DNA from: Dinghuibacter silviterrae
GTDB taxonomy: Bacteria; Bacteroidota; Bacteroidia; Chitinophagales; Chitinophagaceae
Direction of reading: 5' to 3'
Length of the DNA stretch: 64,000 nt
Assembly (NCBI RefSeq): GCF_004366355.1
Contig: NZ_SODV01000002.1
Coordinates: forward strand, 846,768 to 910,767
Both the position numbers and the translations under genes were made by a program. The notes beneath the pieces were generated by a model. That model was given only the letters and a program-made list of their open reading frames with translations. It did not search any database and was not told the origin of the DNA. Shown here piece after piece: positions 17,850 through 25,673 of this stretch (the first letter of the stretch is position 1; every line of letters begins with the position of its first letter).

Positions 17850-17857
17850 TACCTTTG
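17850..17857 (+). promoter_or_regulatory. -7 promoter element TACCTTTG of the LytS-like kinase
   Basis: An exact match to TAnnTTTG, ending four bases before the GTG start at 17862. The mRNA would have essentially no 5' leader. Confidence 0.45.
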
Positions 17858-17861
17858 CCGG

Positions 17862-18914
17862 GTGAGTTTGCAACGTCTTATAAGAAGGTTGATCCTGGCG
17901 ACCCTGGTACTTGCGCTTCTGCTTGCTACATATGCCCTTTCCTTTGTGGCCGTATTCAAGCTGGGCCGCGGCGCGGGTGTCCAGTCCGCCATCATCGTGG
18001 GGGTGCGGACGACGATCATCGGCATGATCAACATCGGCGTCTTCCTTTTTTGCCAGCGATACGTCCGGTGGAGCGAACGCAAGAAAAGAACGCTGCGCTA
18101 CCTGGCCACCGCGGTCCTCAGTTTTTGCCTATCCATTTTGACAGACTGGGTCTTTTTCACCTGGACGTCTCGTGGTAGTACGGGCAATTGGCATTTCTAT
18201 CACGAATTTCCCAGCATCGTTTTGCAAGCCTCCCTGAATTACATGATGGTTGCCGCTGCGCACGAGGTCACGATATTGGACTACGAAAAATCAAAGACAC
18301 TCCTGGAGAACGCCGAGCTAAAGGCCGCCAGTATGGAATCGGCCTACCAGTTGTTGAGACAGCAGACGCATCCCCACTTTCTCTTTAACGCCCTGAGCAT
18401 GCTCAAGAGTCTTTACAAAAGGGACGTGCCCGCCGGGGAGGCCTACCTGGCCCACCTCGTCAATTTTCTACGGGCATCGCTGACGAACAGCCAGCAAAAG
18501 GTATCCACCGTAATGGACGAAATCAAACTTTGCAACGACTATATCGTCATGCAAAAGATCCGTTTCGGAAACGCCCTGCATTGCGACATACAGGTCCCGG
18601 ACGAAGTGATGCAGACGGGCGCCGTCCCCTCTTTCGCGTTGCAATTGTTGCTCGAAAACGCCATCAAACACAACGAAATCACCGCCTACGCCCCCCTGCT
18701 GATCAAGGTGTACTACAAGGACGGCTGGATCGTCACGGAGAACAGCATCCGTCCCAAGGCCTACATCGACGTCCCCAGCCGGAAGGGCCTGGCCAACCTG
18801 GAAGAGCGTTACCGCCTGATTTCAGACGAGCGCGTGCTCGTCGGCCGCGAAAACGGCCTTTTTTCCGTAAGCATCAAAGTATTGTCGTATGAAGATTATC
18901 ATCATAGAGGATGA
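17862..18914 (+). CDS. LytS-type sensor histidine kinase
   Basis: 350-residue inner-membrane kinase. Four transmembrane helices fill roughly residues 5-135 (RRLILATLVLALLLATYALSF is the first). A short coiled segment and a His_kinase domain follow, with THPHFLFNALSMLKSLYKRD; His172 is the expected phosphorylation site. The ATPase lobe has ALQLLLENAIKHNEIT (N box) and a degenerate glycine box (GLANLEERYRLI). It phosphorylates the LytTR regulator whose start codon lies inside its 3' end. The GTG start at 17862 directly follows a promoter element. The stimulus is unknown, and there is no separate periplasmic sensor domain. Confidence 0.9.
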   Translation: MSLQRLIRRLILATLVLALLLATYALSFVAVFKLGRGAGVQSAIIVGVRTTIIGMINIGVFLFCQRYVRWSERKKRTLRYLATAVLSFCLSILTDWVFFTWTSRGSTGNWHFYHEFPSIVLQASLNYMMVAAAHEVTILDYEKSKTLLENAELKAASMESAYQLLRQQTHPHFLFNALSMLKSLYKRDVPAGEAYLAHLVNFLRASLTNSQQKVSTVMDEIKLCNDYIVMQKIRFGNALHCDIQVPDEVMQTGAVPSFALQLLLENAIKHNEITAYAPLLIKVYYKDGWIVTENSIRPKAYIDVPSRKGLANLEERYRLISDERVLVGRENGLFSVSIKVLSYEDYHHRG

Positions 18915-19650
18915 GGAGCTGACCGCCGATGACCTCGCGGACACCATCGTGGAGCGCCACCCCGAGGCCCGGATCGAAGCCGTTTTGCACAGTGTCCGGG
19001 AGAGCGTGGCCTATTTGGAAGCCCATCGCGACGCCGACCTGATTTTTTCGGACATACAACTGGGCGACGGCCTGAGCTTCGACATTTTCTCCAGGGTCGA
19101 CCTGAAGATCCCCGTCATTTTCTGCACCGCCTTTGACGAGTACGCGCTAAACGCCTTCAAGGCAAACGGGATCGACTATATCTTAAAGCCGTTTACCCTG
19201 GATTCGGTATCGGCGGCCATCCGCAAATATCTTTCCTTCACCTCCGGCAAGGGAGGCGCCGCCATAGACTACGGATCGCTGGAAAAACTGTTTGCCGTCC
19301 GCAGGGACGCCGAACCCGGCTCCGTCCTGGTTTATTACCAGGACCAGATCCTGCCGGTCCCTCTTGGCCAGATCGCCTTTTTCTACCTCAGGAACGGTCT
19401 CGTAACACTGACCACCTTCGAAAACAAAACCTTTTCCCTCAACAAAAGCCTCGACGAAGTCGGGAAGGTGGCGGAGCCCCTTTTCTTCCGGACCAACCGC
19501 CAGTTCCTCGTCAACCGGAAAGCGGTCGTCAAAGCCTCCAGTCACCTCGCCCGAAAGCTGTCAGTGCATCTTTCGGTGCAGGCGCCCGAGAGCGTGACGG
19601 TGAGCAGGGAGAAGATTACCCAGTTTCTGGACTGGCTCGCCAGCTCCTAG
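18889..19650 (+). CDS. LytTR-family response regulator
   Basis: 253 residues. The receiver domain covers residues 1-120 with acidic pocket IIEDEE, phospho-acceptor Asp55 (LIFSDIQLGDG) and Lys in YILKPF. The C-terminal LytTR DNA-binding domain (about 145-250) includes VLVYYQDQILPVPLGQIAFF and FFRTNRQFLVNRKAV. It overlaps the kinase gene by 26 bases, so translation of the pair is coupled. The target is not shown; the outer-membrane protein gene 155 bases downstream, or the type IX substrate upstream, are candidates. Confidence 0.92.
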   Translation: MKIIIIEDEELTADDLADTIVERHPEARIEAVLHSVRESVAYLEAHRDADLIFSDIQLGDGLSFDIFSRVDLKIPVIFCTAFDEYALNAFKANGIDYILKPFTLDSVSAAIRKYLSFTSGKGGAAIDYGSLEKLFAVRRDAEPGSVLVYYQDQILPVPLGQIAFFYLRNGLVTLTTFENKTFSLNKSLDEVGKVAEPLFFRTNRQFLVNRKAVVKASSHLARKLSVHLSVQAPESVTVSREKITQFLDWLASS

Positions 19651-19725
19651 CTGGCCGTTTCCCGGCCGCCCGCTTCCCAGCCGCCCGCTTCCCAGCCGCG
19701 GCTTCCCGGTCGCCGGCTCCCGCAG
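19651..19725. repeat. GC-rich short tandem repeat, ~15-bp period
   Basis: Two exact tandem copies of CCGCCCGCTTCCCAG (19666-19680, 19681-19695) are flanked by degraded copies on both sides, starting right after the stop codon of the response regulator. It fills most of the 155-base gap to the next gene. It may form GC-rich hairpins; no promoter motif is visible inside it. Confidence 0.6.
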
Positions 19726-19805
19726 CGCCCCGCTTCCGCGGGCAATTTGTCCGCTTCGCGGTCGCCGGGCTAGCCGCCCCCCAGGCAAGAACGGACCTTC
19801 GTCCC

Positions 19806-20747
19806 ATGAAAGGTCTCCCGGTTCTCCTCTTACTCGCTTCTATGGGCTCCGCCCTCCACCTCTGCGCGCAGGGCCGCATCGTTCGCAACGATTCCCTCAG
19901 CCAGCCGCTCACGACCTATGCCCCCCTGCTCGGCGGGGTCAACACCAGCTACATCGTCTCCCCCATGGGCGGGTCTCAGACCCTGCAACAGGCGATCGTA
20001 GATGAAAGCAGCCCCGTCTACAAAGTCATGAAGACGAAACACCCCTTGCTGATAAAAGGCGGCGCCCGCTACCAGGGCTTGTTTTTATCCGGCTCCGGCA
20101 GCGACCCCATCGGCGTGTCCAACTTCCAATCCGTCAGCGCCACATTCAGCGCCACCTACATGCTGTCCAGAAACACCAACATCACCGCCCTCGGTGTAGC
20201 CGGCGTCGCCTCCGACTTCAGAAAAGACGTCGACGCGTCCGATATTATATACAGCGCCGGTATCCGCTGGGGTTTCCGCCAGGCCACCCACTTCAAGTTC
20301 GGCGTAACCCTTTTATATTCCCACGCCTACAGCGGCAATGTTCTGATCCCCCTCCCCGATATCGATTGGACGATCAGCAAGAAATGGGAACTGGAGGGCT
20401 TCCTACCGTTCCGGACGTCGCTTAAATACAAGCTCAACAAGACCGAAACGCTGGCCCTGACACAGGGGTTTTATACCACCGCCTACCGCCTGAACGACCC
20501 CAGTGGCATCGGGAAGTACCTGGAGCTGCAACAGATCAGCACCGGGCTGATGTACGAGCACACCTTCAACAGACGCTGGAGCACGCACCTCATCGCCGGT
20601 TACGCCGTCAGCTCTAAATTGCGGACGTTTGACAACAACCAGACAGTGGGGTTTGACAACTTCGGGGCTTTGAACAAGCGGGTTGCGGAGGTGTCCTATA
20701 ATCAGGGGGCGTTTTTGGGGCAGGTGGGGGTGAGCTTTAAATTTTAG
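19806..20747 (+). CDS. Outer-membrane beta-barrel protein (DUF6268-like)
   Basis: 313 residues with signal peptide MKGLPVLLLLASMGSALHLCAQ. From about residue 70 the sequence alternates in the manner of amphipathic strands (KGGARYQGLFLSG, VSATFSATYMLS, SAGIRWGFRQATHFKFGVTLLYSHAY, ISTGLMYEHTF) and ends with Phe (GQVGVSFKF), as expected for an outer-membrane barrel recognised by BAM. I recall this pattern from DUF6268-type proteins but cannot confirm membership. Its function is unknown. It lies downstream of a LytS/LytTR pair and its 3' end overlaps a convergent glyoxalase-fold gene by 11 bases. Confidence 0.7.
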   Translation: MKGLPVLLLLASMGSALHLCAQGRIVRNDSLSQPLTTYAPLLGGVNTSYIVSPMGGSQTLQQAIVDESSPVYKVMKTKHPLLIKGGARYQGLFLSGSGSDPIGVSNFQSVSATFSATYMLSRNTNITALGVAGVASDFRKDVDASDIIYSAGIRWGFRQATHFKFGVTLLYSHAYSGNVLIPLPDIDWTISKKWELEGFLPFRTSLKYKLNKTETLALTQGFYTTAYRLNDPSGIGKYLELQQISTGLMYEHTFNRRWSTHLIAGYAVSSKLRTFDNNQTVGFDNFGALNKRVAEVSYNQGAFLGQVGVSFKF

Positions 20748-21093
20748 TCTCCTTATACAGTTCTATTTTCCTCCCTTCGGGATCACCGACAATCGCCATA
20801 AGCCCCCACTCCGTTTCCACGGCCGGCTGGTGGATGGTGGCGCCGAGCAGGGTCAGATCCGCAACTGTCTGTTCAAATTCGTTGATGGCAAACCCCAAGC
20901 GGATAGAGGTGTCGGCTTTCTCTTGACCTTTTAAAAGAGGATAGATTTCCAACAGGGTAGGTCCTATATGGGCAGAATAGTGGTAGGGTGAATTCCCATG
21001 CCGATGGTAATCGAAGGTCAATCCGAAAAGCGTATAAAATTCGGCCAACTGTTCCGGGATGGCCGAACGGATGACGAGCAGGGTGAGGTTCAT
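20737..21093 (-). CDS. Glyoxalase/bleomycin-resistance-fold (VOC) protein
   Basis: 118 residues from the ATG at 21093 (MNLTLLVIRSAIPEQLAEFYTLFGLTF). It has one babbabb module pair of the vicinal oxygen chelate superfamily: the N-terminal half ends in HYSAHIGPTLLEIYPL and the C-terminal half in GLMAIVGDPEGRKIELYKE, where the final Glu is a usual metal ligand. Members act as glyoxalases, dioxygenases or resistance binding proteins; the substrate cannot be told here. A longer upstream extension in frame is not homologous-looking, and TACATTTA lies four bases before the ATG, which supports this start. Confidence 0.8.
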   Translation of the reverse strand: MNLTLLVIRSAIPEQLAEFYTLFGLTFDYHRHGNSPYHYSAHIGPTLLEIYPLLKGQEKADTSIRLGFAINEFEQTVADLTLLGATIHQPAVETEWGLMAIVGDPEGRKIELYKETKI

Positions 21094-21097
21094 GGGG

Positions 21098-21105
21098 TAA
21101 ATGTA
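21098..21105 (-). promoter_or_regulatory. Candidate -7 element (TACATTTA)
   Basis: TACATTTA on the minus strand ends four bases before the ATG at 21093 of the VOC-fold gene. It is a close match to TAnnTTTG. Confidence 0.3.
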
Positions 21106-21129
21106 TGAGGTAAAGAGGTACTTTTGGGT

Positions 21130-21732
21130 ATGCTCACCATGGAAAAACTGGAAGAATTTGAATGTGTCGACGGAGACTGGCACAAACTTCCCAAGATGGG
21201 TATTGGGAAACCGCTCAATTCTTATTTGGACTGGGAGATTATAGAAGACTTGATTCAGGATTTTACCTGGATATTGCGGGACAGTGCCGGTGACGAGCTG
21301 ATACGCAATGCCAAGAAAAAGCTCGATGACAATGCCGCCAACGACGAAGTAAAATTGTTTCTCAAAGTGATGGTGGTAAAACGGATGAATCGAACTTACC
21401 TACCGGAGCGGTCTCTGATCGTCTATGGCTCGCTCGCCCCCGGCAGACCTAATCATCATATTGTCGAGTACATCGCGGGTACCTGGCGGCAAGGTTTTGT
21501 CCTGGGCAAGCTTGAGGACAGAGGCTGGGGCGCCGGCCTCGGTTATTTGGGATTTCGCCCCGCTGATGAAGGCGACCGAATCCCGGTGTTCGTGCTGACT
21601 TCAGAAGAGCTAGCGGACCACTGGCCGCGATTGGATGAATTCGAAGGAGAAGAGTACAAAAGGCTCCTGGCTCCGTTTGAATTAGACGATGGTGAGCTCG
21701 GCGTCGGGTACATATATGCTATTAACGAATAG
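21130..21732 (+). CDS. Gamma-glutamylcyclotransferase-fold (AIG2-like) protein with N-terminal extension
   Basis: About 200 residues. The C-terminal half has the YGSLAPGRPNHHIV substrate loop of the GGCT/AIG2 fold and DEFEGEEYKR, which carries the usual catalytic Glu. It could act as a gamma-glutamylamine or gamma-glutamyl cyclotransferase. The first ~95 residues (DWHKLPKMGIGKPLNSYLDWEIIEDLIQ and onward) are not part of that fold and I do not recognise them. Starts at 21124 (TTG), 21130 and 21139 (ATG) are all possible. The stop codon is one base from the 3' end of the convergent tRNA-Cys gene. Base composition here is more AT-rich than in neighbouring operons. Confidence 0.7.
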   Translation: MLTMEKLEEFECVDGDWHKLPKMGIGKPLNSYLDWEIIEDLIQDFTWILRDSAGDELIRNAKKKLDDNAANDEVKLFLKVMVVKRMNRTYLPERSLIVYGSLAPGRPNHHIVEYIAGTWRQGFVLGKLEDRGWGAGLGYLGFRPADEGDRIPVFVLTSEELADHWPRLDEFEGEEYKRLLAPFELDDGELGVGYIYAINE

Positions 21733-21733
21733 G

Positions 21734-21809
21734 AGAGCACGAGCGGAATCGAACCACTGTTTCAATAGTTTTGCAGACTATTCCCACTGCCAACATTGGG
21801 TACATGCTC
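21734..21809 (-). tRNA. tRNA-Cys (anticodon GCA)
   Basis: On the minus strand the sequence folds as a full cloverleaf: acceptor GAGCATG/CGTGCTC (7 bp, one G-U), D stem CCCA/TGGG, anticodon stem ATAGT/ACTAT around CTGCAAA (anticodon GCA), T stem AGTGG/CCGCT around TTCGATT. The discriminator base is U (T at 21734), the known identity base of cysteine tRNAs. The next three bases read CCT, so the CCA end is not encoded and must be added by CCA-adding enzyme. Confidence 0.95.
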
Positions 21810-21820
21810 CTGGGGAATAC

Positions 21821-21856
21821 AAAAAGCCCGCATGGTAAGAACCAGGCGGGCTTTTT
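21821..21856. terminator. Bidirectional rho-independent terminator
   Basis: AAAAAGCCCGC (21821-21831) and its exact reverse complement (21846-21856) form an 11-base stem with A/T flanks that give a U tract on either strand. It lies on the 5' side of tRNA-Cys and likely ends transcription from the RhuM-Fic gene on the minus strand, isolating the tRNA. Confidence 0.8.
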
Positions 21857-21962
21857 GTATGCAAATATCTTATGTCATACAATAGATCGCCTGTGTCCTT
21901 GCGGGACGCAACAGAGCGGATTACAGTATAACAGTTGTTTTTTCATTGGGGCAAATATAGCC

Positions 21963-22952
21963 TTAATTTTTGGCATTAATTAGATTGACGACCACCGTCG
22001 TCATCATATCCTTCTCCTCCGGCTTGCTTTCCGCAATCATGAGGGTCAAGGCGACCAATGCATTGTCGGCGATTTTCTTGGAACCGTCCGGCCGGTAGAG
22101 GAGGGCGTTTTTTTCCAGGAACCAGACAAAAAGAAACGCCGCGATCCGTTTATTGCCGTCGGAGAACGAGTGATTTTTTACGATAAAATACACGAGGTTC
22201 GCCGCTTTTTCCTCTACACTTGGGTAGAGATCTTTTCCATCGAAGGTCTGGTAAATGGCGGCAAGTGAACCGTGGAAGGATTCGTCTTTTTCGTTGCCGA
22301 AAAGCGCACTTCCCCCAAACTTATCCTTCAATCCTTTGATGGCATCAATGGCGGAAGGGTAGGTGATCCGAAACAGGTCTCGCGTGGATGTGGCGTCTAT
22401 TTCAAGACGCTGGTGATCATAACGGTCCAGTACGTCCAGGGCATAGGCGTAGTCGGTGACCACTTTTATAAGACCTGTGGCTTCGTCGGAGTTGAGGGCC
22501 TTGGTCTCCATGACATTGCTCAGCAGTTTCATGGCTTGCTTCAGCTTCTCGTATTGCTCGGTCTTTTCTTTTAGTTTTTTCTCGTTTAAGGCGTAGCCTT
22601 TTGCCAGATAATCTTTTAATATCCGGTTGGCCCAAATGCGAAAGGCAGTTCCTCTTTTGGAACTCACCCTGTAGCCCACGGATAGAATGACGTCGAGGTT
22701 GTAATATTTGACCGTCCTTTTGACTTTGCGATTGCCTTCCTGCTGAACGACCGAGAAATTTTCGGTAGTTGAATCTTCCGGCAACTCACCTTCATCAAAG
22801 ATATTCCTGATGTGGACCCCGATGGTGTCACTGTTTTTGTCAAATAGCTCAGCCATAAGGCGTTGTGAGAGCCATAGGTTGTCATCCTGGAGGGTTACTT
22901 CGATTTGAGCGTCACCTTCGTATATTATAATCTCCCCTTTTCCTTCAGTCAC
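21963..22952 (-). CDS. RhuM-family virulence protein fused to a Fic/Doc domain
   Basis: 329 residues with a GTG start at 22952. The N-terminal ~110 residues match the RhuM domain (LWLSQRLMAELFDKNSDTIGVHIRNIF, then TVKYYNLDVILSVGYRVSSKRGTAFRIWANRIL). A coiled linker (about 115-150) leads to a C-terminal Fic/Doc-like domain with HSFSDGNKR and His261 as the presumed catalytic residue. Fic enzymes transfer AMP or other nucleotides to proteins, and Doc phosphorylates EF-Tu; the motif here is nearer Doc in ending GNKR. No dedicated antitoxin gene is adjacent. Such genes are common in mobile or defence contexts, and this one lies beside a tRNA gene. Confidence 0.85.
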   Translation of the reverse strand: MTEGKGEIIIYEGDAQIEVTLQDDNLWLSQRLMAELFDKNSDTIGVHIRNIFDEGELPEDSTTENFSVVQQEGNRKVKRTVKYYNLDVILSVGYRVSSKRGTAFRIWANRILKDYLAKGYALNEKKLKEKTEQYEKLKQAMKLLSNVMETKALNSDEATGLIKVVTDYAYALDVLDRYDHQRLEIDATSTRDLFRITYPSAIDAIKGLKDKFGGSALFGNEKDESFHGSLAAIYQTFDGKDLYPSVEEKAANLVYFIVKNHSFSDGNKRIAAFLFVWFLEKNALLYRPDGSKKIADNALVALTLMIAESKPEEKDMMTTVVVNLINAKN

Positions 22953-22981
22953 GGCCTAGTATTTGATAATCAATATTTTAG

Positions 22982-23006
22982 AACTACCGAAAAATCTTCG
23001 GTGGTT
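22982..23006. terminator. Hairpin downstream of the unknown gene at 23021-23662
   Basis: AACTACCGAA pairs with TTCGGTGGTT (10 bp, one G-U) around a five-base loop, just after the stop codon of the minus-strand gene ending at 23021. The run after it is AT-rich but not a clean U tract. Confidence 0.45.
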
Positions 23007-23020
23007 GATCTGCAAAATCT

Positions 23021-23662
23021 CTACCAGAATTTCCACCAAGGCTTTTTCGGATCCTCGAAAGCCGGCTCCTCCTTTTCCTCCAAAGGCGACGCATGCGTCC
23101 AAAACCGATACGCCTGCCCCGTCGGACGACCATTTTCGTCAAAAGGGTAAGGGAGCCCGATTAAACCAATAAAGCCTCGTAGTTTCTCCACGGCGTCTTT
23201 CCTGACCCCTTCCCACCGCACCAGGTATTCTCCAGTGGCGACAGGATCGAGACCGGGTATATATTGAGCCAGTACCTGCACATTGCCATCCCATCGCCGG
23301 ACCTCCTCCCCGGTGAGCTTTTCGAAAAAGTCGGGCATCGGGCTATACTGGTCCGCCGTTTCCCCGTTTACAAAAAACGTATACAGCCATAAGAGGCCGT
23401 CGTGGACATGAAAGGAGAAAACAGCGGTGTTCAAATCCTGGGACAGGAATTCGGCGCATTCGTCCCATTCTACAAAATAGTCCGGATACGAAATCGTCGT
23501 GTGCGCACCCTGTTGTTGTAGTATACAGAAATGATCGGGTTTTCCTTTAACCTGCGCCGGTTCGAAGGCGCCGCCGCGGTTTTGTGCGAAGCGGACAAGG
23601 CTTTTAACGACTTCCTGGTAGTTTTTGCCGACGATGCCGGAGAAAGAGGCGAACACTCCCAT
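23021..23662 (-). CDS. Conserved-looking hypothetical cytoplasmic protein
   Basis: 213 residues with no signal peptide or membrane segment. I do not recognise the family. It is rich in aromatic residues (SYPDYFVEWDECAEFL, FHVHDGLLWLYTFFVNGE, PKKPWWKFW at the C-terminus). It contains an acidic stretch (EEKEEPAFED) before the basic-aromatic tail. The overall look, a soluble acidic protein of about 200 residues in a gene neighbourhood of accessory genes, would fit an immunity-type protein, but that is only a guess. The ATG at 23662 is preceded seven bases upstream by TATCTTGG. Confidence 0.6.
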   Translation of the reverse strand: MGVFASFSGIVGKNYQEVVKSLVRFAQNRGGAFEPAQVKGKPDHFCILQQQGAHTTISYPDYFVEWDECAEFLSQDLNTAVFSFHVHDGLLWLYTFFVNGETADQYSPMPDFFEKLTGEEVRRWDGNVQVLAQYIPGLDPVATGEYLVRWEGVRKDAVEKLRGFIGLIGLPYPFDENGRPTGQAYRFWTHASPLEEKEEPAFEDPKKPWWKFW

Positions 23663-23669
23663 AGTAAAA

Positions 23670-23677
23670 CCAAGATA
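23670..23677 (-). promoter_or_regulatory. Candidate -7 element (TATCTTGG)
   Basis: TATCTTGG on the minus strand ends seven bases before the ATG at 23662. It matches TAnnTTTG at all but one defined position. Confidence 0.3.
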
Positions 23678-23710
23678 AGCTTTGAGCGCGGAAAAGAGAA
23701 CTACACGCGC

Positions 23711-24439
23711 TTATTTTTCCCCGTCAATATTACAACGCGCGACGCAAAGAATCTGCCCATCGGAGGCGCGTTGCACAAACCCAATGACTTCCCATCCTCC
23801 GGGGGTATAATCGGCGGGAAGCGCCAACGTATCGGCCGTTTTATGAAGATCGGCGGTGTCCAACGCGCGCACGATCTGTACGTGCGAAAGATTTCTGCCC
23901 GCATTCTCCCCGGCTTTGACGTCCGTTTGCGCGTCCTTTTGTACAAGGGCGAGCACCAGGGAGGCTCCCGGGAAGGTACCCGTGGTCTGAAAGGAGACAG
24001 CAACAGCGGAACGGCCGGCCGCCGCATGAAGTGTGAGGGAACCCTCCGGATGCTGCGCCAAACCGGAAGCAATGACCCGGCGGAGAAACGCCTCATTGGA
24101 TCCCACATTTTCCGCGACGCCGTTGACGACCACCTGGGGAGTGTATACAGTAGACAGGCGCAGCCATTCAGCGTAGCGGCCTTGCCGTTCGGTGAACGCA
24201 TGGTTGCTGAAGCGGTCTTTCCAACCTTGATGATCCCAATAGTCGACGTGATAGGCCAGGATGTATACCGGCTCATCGCCGTATTCCTTGGCCAGCCGGG
24301 CTATGAGGCGGTCGGCAGGAGGACAACTGGAACAGCCTTCGGAGGTGAACAACTCCACGACGGCAAAACCCGGCCCGGGTTTACCCGCCGACATACACGC
24401 GGTGAGCGCGGCAAGCGTGCAAAAAAGAAGGAGCTTCAT
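23711..24439 (-). CDS. DUF1223-type thioredoxin-like lipoprotein
   Basis: 242 residues. The N-terminus MKLLLFCTLAALTACMSAG is a lipoprotein signal. The sequence AVVELFTSEGCSSCPPADRLIARL carries the CxxC pair of the DUF1223 family, a secreted thioredoxin-fold group. It continues with AYHVDYWDHQGWKDRF and VYTPQVVVNG, both characteristic of the family. The biochemical role is not established; a periplasmic redox function is plausible from the CxxC. It lies downstream of the ECF42-type sigma gene on the same strand with a 24-base gap, so the two may be co-transcribed. Confidence 0.85.
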   Translation of the reverse strand: MKLLLFCTLAALTACMSAGKPGPGFAVVELFTSEGCSSCPPADRLIARLAKEYGDEPVYILAYHVDYWDHQGWKDRFSNHAFTERQGRYAEWLRLSTVYTPQVVVNGVAENVGSNEAFLRRVIASGLAQHPEGSLTLHAAAGRSAVAVSFQTTGTFPGASLVLALVQKDAQTDVKAGENAGRNLSHVQIVRALDTADLHKTADTLALPADYTPGGWEVIGFVQRASDGQILCVARCNIDGEK

Positions 24440-24463
24440 ACAGGGCTTACAAGATACGCAAAG

Positions 24464-25672
24464 TCAGGCAGTCTGTAGGTGGGCAAGTTTTTGCGCGATC
24501 ACTTCCTTTTCGGCCGCACTGTCGGCGAGCGCCAGAGCTCTTTCAAAATGTTGCGTGGCTTTGTCCGAAGACACCCCTGTATAGAGCTCCCCGAGCAGAC
24601 TATGGTAAAAAAGATTTCCGTCGAGGTCGAGGTTCTCCACTTCCGGGATGGCCTTGGCATTCCCGTATACCCGTGCAAAAGCATACGCCCTGTTCAAAGC
24701 GGCGACAGGGGTATAGTGTACCACGAGTAAACGGTTATACAACCTCAGAATCTGAGACCACTTTTCCTCGTCCTCTGCGGGGTGGGTATGCCACCAGGCA
24801 ATGGCCGCCTCCAGGTGATACCGGCCGGGTGTATCAGCCTTGCAGCCTTGCACAAAAAAATAATTGCCCCGGTCGATGAGCTCCCGGTCCCAACATGACC
24901 TGTCCTGGTCTTCGTACAAGATAAGTTCGCCCGACGGTCCCAGACGGGCGTCGAAACGCGACGCCTGGAAACAGAAGAGGGCCAGGAGAGAATAGACATC
25001 CGGGCGGACCAGGCGCGGGTGCTGGGCCACGAGGTAGGCCAACCGCATGGCTTCCAGGCAAAGGTCCTTTCGGAGGACGTGGTCGGGACTGGCGGAATAA
25101 TACCCTTCGTTAAACAAGAGATAAAGGGTGATCAGCACGGCATCCAGCCGGGGGCCGCAAACGGCATCGAGGGGGATGTGTTCGGCCCGCAGTTTTTCTT
25201 TGGCCCGGTACAATCGCTTGTTGACCGTGGATGCGTTGGTCAGCAACGCGCGGGCGATCTCGTCGATGCCAAAGCTGCAAAGCACCCGAAGGGACAGGCA
25301 AACCTGTCCCTCCAGGGGAATGACCGGATGGCAAACCGCAAATAGCATCCGTAGCTGGCTGTCGGCGATGCCTTCGGGGGTGAAATCCAGGTCGGGGTCC
25401 AGGCTGCCGGCTGCTTCACGGATCAACGCGCCCCGGACGCGCTCGCGAAAGACCCTGTCGTGTTTCAGGCCGTTGAGCGCGTTGTTTTTAGCCACCTTGT
25501 ACAGCCACGCGACCGGGTTGTCCGGCACGCCCTTCAACCCCCAGGTCTCCGCGGCAGACAAAAAGGTCTCGCTGACGATGTCTTCGGCGGCGTCGATCTG
25601 TTCGATCCCAAACCGACTGCAAAGAACGGACACCATCTTACTGTATTCCGCCCGGTAGAGCTGTGCGATCAT
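24464..25672 (-). CDS. ECF sigma factor with C-terminal TPR/DUF6596 extension (ECF42-like)
   Basis: 402 residues, about twice the usual ECF length. Region 2 is at residues 8-75 (AAEDIVSETFLSAAETWGLKGVPDNPVAWLYKVAKN) and region 4 near 125-175 (CSFGIDEIARALLTNASTVNKRLYRAKEKL). A long C-terminal part follows (LFNEGYYSASPDHVLRKDL, LYNRLLVVHYTPVAALNRAYAF) with helical repeats. This architecture marks the ECF42 group, which has no anti-sigma and is paired with YCII/DGPF proteins. Its start codon is one base after the stop of such a YCII gene, which strongly supports the call. The C-terminal part is thought to regulate activity. Confidence 0.9.
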   Translation of the reverse strand: MIAQLYRAEYSKMVSVLCSRFGIEQIDAAEDIVSETFLSAAETWGLKGVPDNPVAWLYKVAKNNALNGLKHDRVFRERVRGALIREAAGSLDPDLDFTPEGIADSQLRMLFAVCHPVIPLEGQVCLSLRVLCSFGIDEIARALLTNASTVNKRLYRAKEKLRAEHIPLDAVCGPRLDAVLITLYLLFNEGYYSASPDHVLRKDLCLEAMRLAYLVAQHPRLVRPDVYSLLALFCFQASRFDARLGPSGELILYEDQDRSCWDRELIDRGNYFFVQGCKADTPGRYHLEAAIAWWHTHPAEDEEKWSQILRLYNRLLVVHYTPVAALNRAYAFARVYGNAKAIPEVENLDLDGNLFYHSLLGELYTGVSSDKATQHFERALALADSAAEKEVIAQKLAHLQTA

Positions 25673-25673
25673 C

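Noticed and set aside
21734-22952. Integrative element inserted at tRNA-Cys
   Set aside because: No repeat of the tRNA 3' end was seen further along and there is no integrase; the RhuM-Fic gene is on the 5' side of the tRNA.
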